In this document: positions 7,657 through 13,586 of the stretch, one piece after another | Layout: the number at the start of each line of letters is the position of its first letter | How positions within the stretch are numbered: the first letter of the stretch is position 1 | Assembly: GCA_035606335.1 (NCBI GenBank) | Contig: DATNFP010000126.1 | Location: 1 to 13,586 of the forward strand | Origin: DATNFP01 sp035606335 | GTDB lineage: Bacteria > Bacteroidota > Bacteroidia > Chitinophagales > Chitinophagaceae | Direction of reading: 5' to 3' | Length of the DNA stretch: 13,586 nt | The notes under the pieces: generated by a model | Databases searched by the model: none | What the model was told of the DNA's origin: nothing | Seen by the model: only the letters and a program-made list of their open reading frames with translations | Made by a program: the position numbers and the translations under genes

Positions 7657-7983
7657 ATGGCAGGGGATATTGAAATACAGGAAGCAGCACAAACATTACA
7701 AAACGATTGGAGTATTCAGTTGCCTGATATAATTTCAGAAGAGGCAATATTAAAGCAATTGGCAAACAGGGTAATAGAGTTATTAGAAAAAGGCCCTGAA
7801 GAATTTTTTCAATTAATGTATCGTTTAGATATCTCAGAGAAAAAATTAAACGCTGTGATGAATGAAGAAGATGTTGCCTATCGTATTGCACGATTAATTT
7901 ACGATCGTCAGTTGCAAAAGATACAAAGCAGAAAAGCAAATAAAGAACAAGCCTCTTCAACAGATCCGGACCTGGAATGGTAA
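7657..7983 (+). CDS. Uncharacterised conserved Bacteroidota protein, 108 residues
   Basis: I do not recognise a function. The protein is acidic, mostly helical by composition, with no signal peptide, membrane segment or cysteine. The core 'ILKQLANRVIELLEKGPEEFFQLMYRLDISEKKLNAVM' followed by 'AYRIARLIYDRQLQKI' resembles a small protein found widely in Bacteroidota (a pattern like LAxRIxxLI...LLYRIDVxExKL); that recollection is not verified here. The C-terminal 15 or so residues ('NKEQASSTDPDLEW') look disordered. ATG 7657 is the only sensible start. It lies 51 bases after glycyl-tRNA synthetase and may be co-transcribed with it. Its TAA stop (7981-7983) directly abuts the stop of the convergent response regulator gene. 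Confidence 0.
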   Translation: MAGDIEIQEAAQTLQNDWSIQLPDIISEEAILKQLANRVIELLEKGPEEFFQLMYRLDISEKKLNAVMNEEDVAYRIARLIYDRQLQKIQSRKANKEQASSTDPDLEW

Positions 7984-8691
7984 TTAAGCCGTAAACTTAT
8001 ACCCTATCCCTCTTACAGAATGAAAATGCTTTGGGTTCCTGCTGTCTTCTTCAAAGTATTTACGAAAGTTGAGAATAAAGTTGTCTATCGTCCTGGTGGT
8101 AGGATATACATTATAGCCCCATACTATCTGTAATATTTGTTCCCGCGATACCACCTCTCCTTCGTGTTCTACCAGTAATTTTAAAAGAGCAGCTTCCTTT
8201 TTGCTTAGCTCTTGTGCTTGCCCGTTTTTATCTATACACTCATGAGCATCAAAATCTATCTTACACCCATCAAATTCATAAACATCAGGTACTGATTGTG
8301 GCTCACGTATTTTTTTATTCTTTACTATCAGCTTGTTTACTCTTAACAATAGCTCTTCGAGATTAAAAGGCTTGGTTAGATAATCATCACCACCTTTCTT
8401 TAACCCCTCTACCCTATCTGCTCCAGAGTTCCTTGCCGAGAGAAAAAGTATAGGCACATCATTATGCTGCATACGTATGGTTTCGCACACAGTTATCCCA
8501 TCCATATCCGGCAACATTATGTCCAATATGATAAGATCAAAATATTCATTCTTCACCATTTTCAGAACTATAGGGCCATTATCAGCAGTCGTTACCTCAT
8601 ATCCTTCCAGTTCCAGGTTTAGCTTTAGTGCTTCACGCAGGCTCTCCTCATCCTCAACTACCAGTATAGATGATCTTTTCTCTTTTGCCAT
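7984..8691 (-). CDS. OmpR/PhoB-family response regulator transcription factor
   Basis: A 235-residue DNA-binding response regulator. The receiver domain (about 8-125) has the acidic pair E13-D14, phospho-acceptor D57 in 'LDIMLPDMDG', Ser85 in 'FLSAR' as the switch residue, and K107 in 'TKPF'. A winged-helix output domain (about 138-235) ends in the typical 'RTIDNFILNFRKYFEED...HSVRGIGYKF' recognition helix and wing. All phosphotransfer residues are intact, so it should be activated by a histidine kinase, but none is encoded in this window. It would act as a dimer on target promoters, which cannot be named. Transcribed leftwards, it is divergent from the tRNA-Leu/tig unit and ends base-to-base against the 108-residue gene. 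I found no convincing promoter for it between 8692 and 8800. Confidence 0.
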   Translation of the reverse strand: MAKEKRSSILVVEDEESLREALKLNLELEGYEVTTADNGPIVLKMVKNEYFDLIILDIMLPDMDGITVCETIRMQHNDVPILFLSARNSGADRVEGLKKGGDDYLTKPFNLEELLLRVNKLIVKNKKIREPQSVPDVYEFDGCKIDFDAHECIDKNGQAQELSKKEAALLKLLVEHEGEVVSREQILQIVWGYNVYPTTRTIDNFILNFRKYFEEDSRNPKHFHSVRGIGYKFTA

Positions 8692-8803
8692 AGGTTAAAT
8701 TTAAAGATAAAATCTGTAGCCGTCCAGACTAATACCTGTAACAAGATATTATTAGCTAAACCTAAAATATGTATAGCATCCTAAAATCGTACCACTTCAT
8801 CAA

Positions 8804-8833
8804 TTGTCTAATAAATAAAAAATACTACCTTTG
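8804..8833 (+). promoter_or_regulatory. Bacteroidota-type promoter for tRNA-Leu (and possibly tig)
   Basis: TTG at 8804-8806, 19 bases of spacer, and TACCTTTG at 8826-8833 match the phylum's TTG-N19-TAnnTTTG sigma consensus exactly. Transcription would start near 8840, about 7 bases before the mature tRNA. This is the best promoter in the window. Confidence 0.
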
Positions 8834-8846
8834 CCGTCCGTTAAAC

Positions 8847-8928
8847 GCGGGTGTGGTGAAATTGGTAGACACGCTAGACTTAGGATCTAGTGCTGCGAGG
8901 CTTGGGGGTTCGAGTCCCTCCACCCGCA
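8847..8928 (+). tRNA. tRNA-Leu, anticodon UAG (reads CUA/CUN codons)
   Basis: An 82-base class II tRNA. The acceptor stem GCGGGTG (8847-8853) pairs with CACCCGC (8921-8927), with discriminator A8928. The anticodon stem is CTAGA/TCTAG around loop CTTAGGA (8879-8885), placing anticodon TAG at 8881-8883. The D arm includes GGTAGAC, there is an extended variable arm after 8890, and the T loop is TTCGAGT. The CCA end is not encoded and must be added after transcription. The promoter at 8804-8833 and the terminator at 8938-8965 flank it closely. Confidence 0.
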
Positions 8929-8937
8929 CAACATAAT

Positions 8938-8965
8938 CAGCCGGTGTTTACATCGGCTGTTTTTT
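8938..8965 (+). terminator. Intrinsic terminator after tRNA-Leu
   Basis: CAGCCGGTG (8938-8946) pairs with CATCGGCTG (8951-8959) across a TTTA loop; eight Watson-Crick pairs and one G-T wobble, followed by six T. It ends about 20 bases before the trigger factor ATG. Confidence 0.
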
Positions 8966-8985
8966 CAACTTAAAAAATATAGAAT

Positions 8986-10362
8986 ATGGCTACGGTAACG
9001 CGCGAGAATATAGGTACCCTGCACGATAAGATCACCGTAAAACTGGCCAAGGAAGACTATTGGCCTTCTTTCGAAAAAAGCTTAAAGCAGTATGCAAAAT
9101 CTGCCAATGTACCTGGTTTCCGTAAGGGCATGGTACCAACAGGCATGATACGCAAAATGTATGGCCAGTCAATTTTTGGCGACGAGGTGCTCCGTACTGC
9201 CAGCCGCAAACTGGAAGACTACCTCAATACTGAAAAGATGGCAATATTCGCACAGCCAATGGTGTTGCCAAACGAACAAGCGCTACATCTGGATGTAAAT
9301 AATCCTTCAGAGGTTGATTTTTCTTTCGAAGTTGGTTTAAAACCGGATTTTGAGATTTCCTCTATAAAAGACAAGGCACACCTGACTCGTTATAAAATTG
9401 CTATTTCAGATAAAATGCTGGAAGACGAGCTGGATCGCATTCGTCGCAGATATGGAAAAGTAGAAGATCAGGAAGCTATAAATAGCAAAGACGATATTTT
9501 GTATTGTACTTATCATGCAAGTGATGCGGAAGGAAATGTGACTGAAGACGCATATAAAGTAGACGATACTGTAGTGCTGGATAAGTTGCCGGCAAAATTG
9601 CAGGAGATGCTGATGGGCAAGAAAGCAGAAGATACTGTCGTTTTCCGTCCGTCTGACATTGCCGAAGGTGATGATCTGCAATCATTCCTTAAGGATCCTA
9701 TTAAACAAGGCGCCGAAGCAGCAGACCAGTATTATAAATTAACCATTACCAAAGTTGGTCTGTTAATACCTCATGATTTAAATGAAGAATTATTTGCGCA
9801 GGTATTCCAGAATCAGGAAGTAAAAGATGAAGCAGAATTTAAAGAGCTTATTAGTAAAGAGCTAAGCAGGGAATACGAACGTATTACCCGCGAACGTCTG
9901 CAGAATGAAATATATGAATTCCTGGTGCACAATACACCTCTGCAGCTTCCTATACCATTCTTAAAGCGTTGGCTAAAAGAAGGCGGCGAAAAACCAAAAT
10001 CAGAAGCTGAAGTAGAAAAAGAATTCCCTTCATTCGATCATCAGCTACGCTGGACACTTATATCTGACAAACTGATTTCTGATAATCAAATAAAAGTAAG
10101 CCGCGAAGAAGTAGATCAGGATATAAAAACACGAGTGCTGGCATATTTCGGCATGCAGCCAGGTGATGAGGCCCCATGGATGGATAGCTACATGGCAAAG
10201 GTTGCCAAAGATGAAAAAACACTGGATGAAACTTATCGTACCCTTTTATTCGGAAAATTGTTCCAATTCCTCGAAACACAATTTAATGTTGAAGAAAAAG
10301 AAGTGAGTGAAGAAGAGTTTTTCAAAATATCATCACAGGCTTCAGAACACCACCATCATTAA
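8986..10362 (+). CDS. tig: Trigger factor, ribosome-associated chaperone
   Basis: Binds the ribosome exit tunnel and shields nascent chains. The 458-residue protein has the N-terminal ribosome-binding domain with the signature loop 'GFRKG' (residues 44-48, followed by 'MVPTGMIRKMYG'), then a middle region and a long helical, Lys/Glu-rich C-terminal arm domain. The middle segment has spacing like the usual PPIase-type domain but I see none of the familiar FKBP active-site stretches, so prolyl isomerase activity is doubtful. The C-terminus ends in four histidines ('SEHHHH'). ATG 8986 is the obvious start, in an A-rich context with no Shine-Dalgarno. No promoter is visible between the tRNA terminator and the start, so expression may come by read-through from 8804-8833. 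No clpP or clpX follows within the window. Confidence 0.
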   Translation: MATVTRENIGTLHDKITVKLAKEDYWPSFEKSLKQYAKSANVPGFRKGMVPTGMIRKMYGQSIFGDEVLRTASRKLEDYLNTEKMAIFAQPMVLPNEQALHLDVNNPSEVDFSFEVGLKPDFEISSIKDKAHLTRYKIAISDKMLEDELDRIRRRYGKVEDQEAINSKDDILYCTYHASDAEGNVTEDAYKVDDTVVLDKLPAKLQEMLMGKKAEDTVVFRPSDIAEGDDLQSFLKDPIKQGAEAADQYYKLTITKVGLLIPHDLNEELFAQVFQNQEVKDEAEFKELISKELSREYERITRERLQNEIYEFLVHNTPLQLPIPFLKRWLKEGGEKPKSEAEVEKEFPSFDHQLRWTLISDKLISDNQIKVSREEVDQDIKTRVLAYFGMQPGDEAPWMDSYMAKVAKDEKTLDETYRTLLFGKLFQFLETQFNVEEKEVSEEEFFKISSQASEHHHH

Positions 10363-10386
10363 TTAAAACAACACTTACATATAACT

Positions 10387-10418
10387 TTAAACGCCGCATA
10401 AAGCGGCGTTTAATTTTT
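10387..10418 (+). terminator. Intrinsic terminator of tig
   Basis: TTAAACGCCGC (10387-10397) pairs perfectly over 11 bases with GCGGCGTTTAA (10403-10413) across loop ATAAA, followed by five T (10414-10418). It lies 25 bases after the tig stop and is the strongest hairpin in the window. Confidence 0.
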
Positions 10419-10683
10419 AGGATAAAGGTTAAAGCCATCCTTTGATGGAGACTCAAAGTGCAAAAACATTTAACGAAAGAGACTTCAAGTAAAATCAACG
10501 CTCAAAGCCTGATGGGGTACACAGGGGCTTGTTCAGCAAGGCGTTTTAAAAATCGCTTAATAAAAAGCTCCAATGAAAAGACCCCCTTTTTTGAAATTTG
10601 GTTGGGTAAAAATTAGAAATCATTAAGAATTTATATTTCACTAATGAAATATAAACTCCGCATACATATACACATTAAAAAAT
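10419..10683. other. Gene-poor intergenic stretch, 265 bases
   Basis: No convincing gene. It contains a perfect AT-rich inverted repeat (10630-10655), a short CCATC/GATGG hairpin (10435-10448), an imperfect pairing of AAGCC near 10506 with GGCTT near 10526, and a C5T6 run at 10582-10592. A 52-codon frame, GTG 10458 to TAG 10616, is open on the + strand but has no recognisable protein similarity or start signal. It may be a degenerate repeat, an untranslated RNA or simply spacer. Confidence 0.
10630..10655. repeat. Perfect AT-rich inverted repeat, 11-base arms
   Basis: TTTATATTTCA (10630-10640) and TGAAATATAAA (10645-10655) are exact reverse complements around CTAA. It lies 29 bases beyond the stop of the leftward lipoprotein gene, so it could form a 3' hairpin in that mRNA, but no U-tract follows on the minus strand. 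It could also be a protein-binding palindrome. Confidence 0.
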
Positions 10684-11565
10684 CTATTGATAAGCCAACC
10701 CGAACTGTCTCCAGGTTTTGGTACTCTCAAAAAGATTGTCTGACTGCGAATTACTACCACCACGAGACATACTTCCTCCCCTATGCATTCCACCACCTTC
10801 GCCCATGCCGCCACCACCCATACCATGACTGCCAATGTCTGCGCCGCCACTATGATTACCATTGTTACTATTTGCACCTGCAGGCTTTTTTAAGCCTTTA
10901 ATTGCATAACATATACTAACAGGCTTTCCTATATCTGCTTTATCAATGGAATCTTTTCCATACAATGCCTTGAATGGAATTGCAGCCTCCCATATTAGCT
11001 CGTTGTATTCATCTATACCTATTTTTACCATGATGCCACAATCATTTTTTTGTATCACAGAATATCCCCCCTGGCAACCTTTAAAACCCTGTAATGTAAG
11101 CTGCGTAGCTTCATCTAAGGCTCTTTTTATCCGCGCTGTACTTCGGTTTTGTCCCTGCAATTGTATATCCTGTTGTTGCCCTTGTTGCTTTTCATAGTTC
11201 ATTGGTTCGCCAGTACTTTGCAACGGGAAGGCAATAGAAATATCCTGATTTTTACCGTCAGTTGTGTCTATCCATACAATAAGACCACCTCTCAATATTT
11301 TCATTTGAGTTTTTTCATCGCCAGTTTCAACGGTGAGATATAAATAGCTTTTATCGTTAGACATTGCATAGCCTATCATTGCTTTTGCATCGTAAGCCGG
11401 GTATGGAGATGGCCAGTCGTTGCTATTACCATCTACTACAATAGGCGTTGATTGCCATGTTCCCTGCAATTTTTTAGAGGAAGAGGCATGTTTGGAAGAG
11501 CCACATGATGTGATGAAAGCGAGACTAATGAATAAAAGAACGCAATAGCTTTTCTGCATAAACAT
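10684..11565 (-). CDS. Lipoprotein with CBM9-like (DOMON-type) domain and Gly/Met/His-rich tail
   Basis: From ATG 11565 the protein is 293 residues; ATG 11559, two codons later, is equally possible, while a longer frame to 11601 would add a non-signal-like extension. The lipobox 'ITSC' places the lipidated Cys at 21, preceded by a hydrophobic stretch, so it should be anchored in the inner or outer membrane. 'IVVDGNSNDW' (about 42-51) opens a CBM9/DOMON-like beta sandwich, followed by 'SYLYLTVE' and 'LIVWIDTTDGKN'. 'ELIWEAAIPFKAL' resembles the closing part of such domains. A Gln-rich insert (about 126-139) and a low-complexity segment rich in Gly, Met and His (about 240-270) precede a C-terminal 'TKTWRQFGLAYQ'. 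The domain suggests binding of a sugar or other ligand at the cell surface; the ligand is unknown. Confidence 0.
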   Translation of the reverse strand: MFMQKSYCVLLFISLAFITSCGSSKHASSSKKLQGTWQSTPIVVDGNSNDWPSPYPAYDAKAMIGYAMSNDKSYLYLTVETGDEKTQMKILRGGLIVWIDTTDGKNQDISIAFPLQSTGEPMNYEKQQGQQQDIQLQGQNRSTARIKRALDEATQLTLQGFKGCQGGYSVIQKNDCGIMVKIGIDEYNELIWEAAIPFKALYGKDSIDKADIGKPVSICYAIKGLKKPAGANSNNGNHSGGADIGSHGMGGGGMGEGGGMHRGGSMSRGGSNSQSDNLFESTKTWRQFGLAYQ

Positions 11566-11711
11566 TATTAATGAGGCAAAGTAATGGGATAAATTCGACA
11601 ATTAGATAAAGGGGAAGTTTAAAATACTATCCGAAACAAACAAAAATTATGCATGCCTTCACTCGATTATTTCCGTTAAGAAAGAATATTGCCCGATGCG
11701 AAAGTTTTTTG

Positions 11712-11740
11712 TTGTGCTTATAGGCTGCCATATATTTTTA
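11712..11740 (+). promoter_or_regulatory. Candidate promoter for the secreted gene pair
   Basis: TTG at 11712-11714, 18 bases, then TATTTTTA at 11733-11740, which matches TAnnTTTG except for the last base. The implied start would be about 15 bases before ATG 11762. Plausible but not decisive. Confidence 0.
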
Positions 11741-11761
11741 TAAAAACAAAAGCTAAAACTT

Positions 11762-12532
11762 ATGAAAAAAGTAACACTATTTTTAGGAGCAACAATATTG
11801 CTGGCAACAAGTGCACATGCTCAGTGGACTACCTCTGGCTCTACTACAACTACTCCCGACAATGTTGCAATACAGAGTGGGCAGATTGATCTGACTATCC
11901 CAGGTGATGGCGCTTTTCGTAATATAAATGCCAATTCTTCTACTCAGGGTCTGACAATTTCGGTTGGGACAAACGGTGCAGGTATAGGAATGAGAGCAAG
12001 TTCATGCTCAGACAGACCAGGGACAATCGGACTTACCTCTGCAGGCCCATCGACATCCTCTACTAGCCCTACAGGTATTATGTACTATTATTTTGATGGT
12101 ACAAATTGGAATAACCTGATGCATATCTGGAACGATGGAAAAGTTACTATAGGAACTGAGCTTGACGCATGGGTGGAAAATAGTACCGGAATGACTCCGG
12201 GAGATTATAGGCTTTATGTTTCACACGGTATCTTAACAGATAAACTAAAAGTGGCGATGCATAGCGATCCTGCAAATTGGTCAGACTTTGTTTTTGCCAA
12301 AGACTACACGCTTATGCCTTTAGCTAAAGTTGAGGACTATGTTACTGCCAATAAACATTTGCCGGAAATACCATCAGCAAAAGATGTAGCAAAAGATGGC
12401 ATCGATGTGGCCAGCATGGATGCTAAATTATTACAAAAAATAGAGGAGCTTACACTATATGCAATACAGCAACAAAAACAAATAGAAACACAACAAAAGG
12501 AAATTGATGCGCTGAAGAAAGGGGCAAATTAA
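11762..12532 (+). CDS. Secreted fibre-like protein with Bacteroidota C-terminal coiled-coil domain
   Basis: A 256-residue protein with signal peptide 'MKKVTLFLGATILLATSAHA' and cleavage before Gln21. Residues 21-130 are rich in Ser, Thr, Gly and Asn, as in beta-rich surface or fibre proteins, with 'LMHIWNDGKVTIGT' near 119-132. 'YRLYVSHGILTDKLKV' (149-164) and 'DFVFAKDYTLMPLAKVEDYVTANKHLPEIPS' (175-205) introduce a C-terminal region that I recognise as recurrent in Bacteroidota secreted proteins. It ends in a short coiled coil ('LLQKIEELTLYAIQQQKQIE'). The layout recalls the C-terminal trimerisation/chaperone part of phage tail-fibre proteins, but homology is not established. The gene is divergent from the lipoprotein and is followed after 42 bases by another secreted-protein gene on the same strand, likely one operon. 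Function unknown. Confidence 0.
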   Translation: MKKVTLFLGATILLATSAHAQWTTSGSTTTTPDNVAIQSGQIDLTIPGDGAFRNINANSSTQGLTISVGTNGAGIGMRASSCSDRPGTIGLTSAGPSTSSTSPTGIMYYYFDGTNWNNLMHIWNDGKVTIGTELDAWVENSTGMTPGDYRLYVSHGILTDKLKVAMHSDPANWSDFVFAKDYTLMPLAKVEDYVTANKHLPEIPSAKDVAKDGIDVASMDAKLLQKIEELTLYAIQQQKQIETQQKEIDALKKGAN

Positions 12533-12574
12533 ATATAACTGCAACAACTTTCTTAACTCTAAAAATTTCTTTTT

Positions 12575-13586
12575 ATGAAAAAAATAATTCTCTTACTATG
12601 CCTTCTGGCATTTGCACGGGCAAATACTTTTGGGCAATGCGGCACCTGTACGTCCGTTATCCCTTTATTAGATAATGACTTTAGTCAGTGGAATGGTAAC
12701 AGTGATCCATACACCTGGAGTTGCACGGATGTGATTGGGACCGGCTGGGGTACTTCAAGTATTCCTACGGTTTCAACTTTACGTAATAGCTATCTGCCCA
12801 ACTGGTATAGAATAAATGGAACTCCCCAAATTAATTCTTCTTCTCCCCCTACTAATTTTGTAACCCTGAAAACCGATGGCCCTACAGGGGGATATCATTG
12901 CGGCAGCACTGGCAGCCAGGGTATCGCTGCTAATTATCCCTTTCTTGCGCATGGCCTTTACCAGGTTACGTTAAATGTAGCCTCGGGGTTCAATCAATGC
13001 CTTACTGCCAACAATGCAAGTATTAATGTTGTTGCAACTTCCGGGCTTTCTGAAGCTCCCACCGGCCCGTCTTATTATGTGGAAACACCAGCTGCTACAT
13101 CTGCAATATTTCCTCCGTGGCAACCCGGTACCAACTCTTCCATACCAGCGGCATCTTATTATTTTTGCGCCTCGTCCACCTTGCCTGCCAATCAAAATCA
13201 GCTATACATTTATGTTAACCAAGGAACACCCGAAGCATACACATATGGGGGGGATCCAAACGATCAAGAACCATACGGCTTAAATTTGAGCATTTCTTCC
13301 GTAGATGTGTCGTTATGCAACCAGTGCTCGCAAAATAGTTACAGAATCACTTCCATTTCATCAGTTGACCCTACTAGCCATGCCCCCTTTTCATCGGGAG
13401 GTCTTTTCGTGGATGCTGATATTCTTATAGATGGGCCATATACAGGCAACGCACCGTTTACAAATAACCCAGGCACAAATGAACTGCTGTGGGCAAAATA
13501 TATTGAAATAGACAGGAGCGCTACCATAGGAAATGCATTTCTGGCTACCGTAAACGGTACATTCTTTGAAATGCTGCCCAATAATT
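12575..13586 (+). CDS. Secreted cysteine-bearing surface protein, 3'-truncated by the window edge
   Basis: ATG 12575 opens a frame with no stop to the window end (337 complete codons). The signal peptide 'MKKIILLLCLLAFARANTFG' precedes Gln21. The mature part has eight cysteines, including two CxxC pairs (22/25 and 248/251), suggesting disulfides outside the cytoplasm. Residues about 35-250 read as a beta-sandwich or galactose-binding-like domain ('NDFSQWNGNSDPYTWSC', 'HGLYQVTLNVASG', 'YGLNLSISSVDVSLC'). The last segment, 'NELLWAKYIEIDRSATIGNA', faintly resembles a linker motif seen before type IX secretion sorting domains; any sorting domain would lie beyond the edge. It follows the fibre-like gene by 42 bases with no terminator, so co-transcription is likely. 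Ligand and role unknown; that it is a real gene is well supported by length, signal peptide and context. Confidence 0.
   Translation, partial: MKKIILLLCLLAFARANTFGQCGTCTSVIPLLDNDFSQWNGNSDPYTWSCTDVIGTGWGTSSIPTVSTLRNSYLPNWYRINGTPQINSSSPPTNFVTLKTDGPTGGYHCGSTGSQGIAANYPFLAHGLYQVTLNVASGFNQCLTANNASINVVATSGLSEAPTGPSYYVETPAATSAIFPPWQPGTNSSIPAASYYFCASSTLPANQNQLYIYVNQGTPEAYTYGGDPNDQEPYGLNLSISSVDVSLCNQCSQNSYRITSISSVDPTSHAPFSSGGLFVDADILIDGPYTGNAPFTNNPGTNELLWAKYIEIDRSATIGNAFLATVNGTFFEMLPNN

Noticed and set aside
8702..8709. Minus-strand -7 element for the response regulator (rc TATCTTTA)
   Set aside because: One mismatch, no TTG at the proper distance, and too close to the start codon.
8847..8928. tRNA-Leu as attachment site of an integrated element
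   Set aside because: I saw no second copy of the tRNA 3' end and no integrase in the window.
10445..10492. 15-codon frame starting with ATG 10445
   Set aside because: Too short, no start signal and no context to support translation.
11577..11601. Minus-strand promoter for the CBM9 lipoprotein (rc TTACTTTG with TTG)
   Set aside because: The spacer is only 14 bases and the -7 element has a mismatch.
11689..11889. Frame overlapping the start of the fibre-like gene
   Set aside because: It is a shadow; the other frame has the signal peptide and family C-terminus.
12971..13581. Open frames on both strands inside the last gene
   Set aside because: They are shadows of the long frame from ATG 12575, which has a signal peptide and no stop.
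1..13586. CRISPR arrays, insertion sequences, toxin-antitoxin or defence genes
   Set aside because: No regularly spaced repeats, transposase or nuclease motifs or paired terminal repeats were seen on either strand.

Overview
The window looks like a chromosomal piece of a Bacteroidota bacterium, most likely in the Chitinophagaceae/Sphingobacteriia neighbourhood (the phylum is well supported, the family is inference). Four things point there. A clear TTG-N19-TACCTTTG promoter sits in front of a tRNA. Start regions are mostly A-rich with little Shine-Dalgarno signal. Signal peptides end just before a glutamine (GYG|Q, AHA|Q, TFG|Q). A secreted protein carries the C-terminal region with 'KHLPEIPS' and 'LLQKIEELTLY' that is common in Bacteroidota surface proteins. 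No CRISPR array, transposase, integrase or phage module is visible.

Positions 1-5517 hold the 3' part of a polysaccharide or glycoconjugate biosynthesis operon on the + strand: a SAM methyltransferase cut by the window edge, a cytoplasmic NodB-type deacetylase, and four different family-2 (GT-A) glycosyltransferases. The genes are packed with 4-base ATGA overlaps, gaps of about 10 bases, a probable GTG start and a probable TTG start, so translational coupling is likely. Together they could assemble and modify a short glycan. The glycan's identity (O-antigen, exopolysaccharide or protein glycan) cannot be read from this window.

Positions 5518-8983 are mostly housekeeping: a small secreted NTF2/SnoaL-like protein (-), glycyl-tRNA synthetase of the single-chain type (+), an uncharacterised 108-residue protein (+), and an OmpR-type response regulator (-). 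The last two genes are convergent, with their stop codons directly abutting.

Positions 8804-10418 hold tRNA-Leu(UAG) with a near-consensus promoter, an intrinsic terminator, then trigger factor and its own strong terminator. The tRNA terminator ends only about 20 bases before the trigger-factor ATG, so trigger factor may depend on read-through from the tRNA promoter.

Positions 10419-13586 concern the cell surface. A 265-base gene-free stretch with a perfect AT-rich inverted repeat is followed by a CBM9-like lipoprotein (-) with a Gly/Met/His-rich tail. Divergent from it are a secreted fibre-like protein and a cysteine-bearing secreted protein that runs off the right edge. I see no obvious new defence or mobile system. 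The most interesting points are the glycan operon, the tRNA-Leu/terminator/tig arrangement and the secreted gene pair at the right end.
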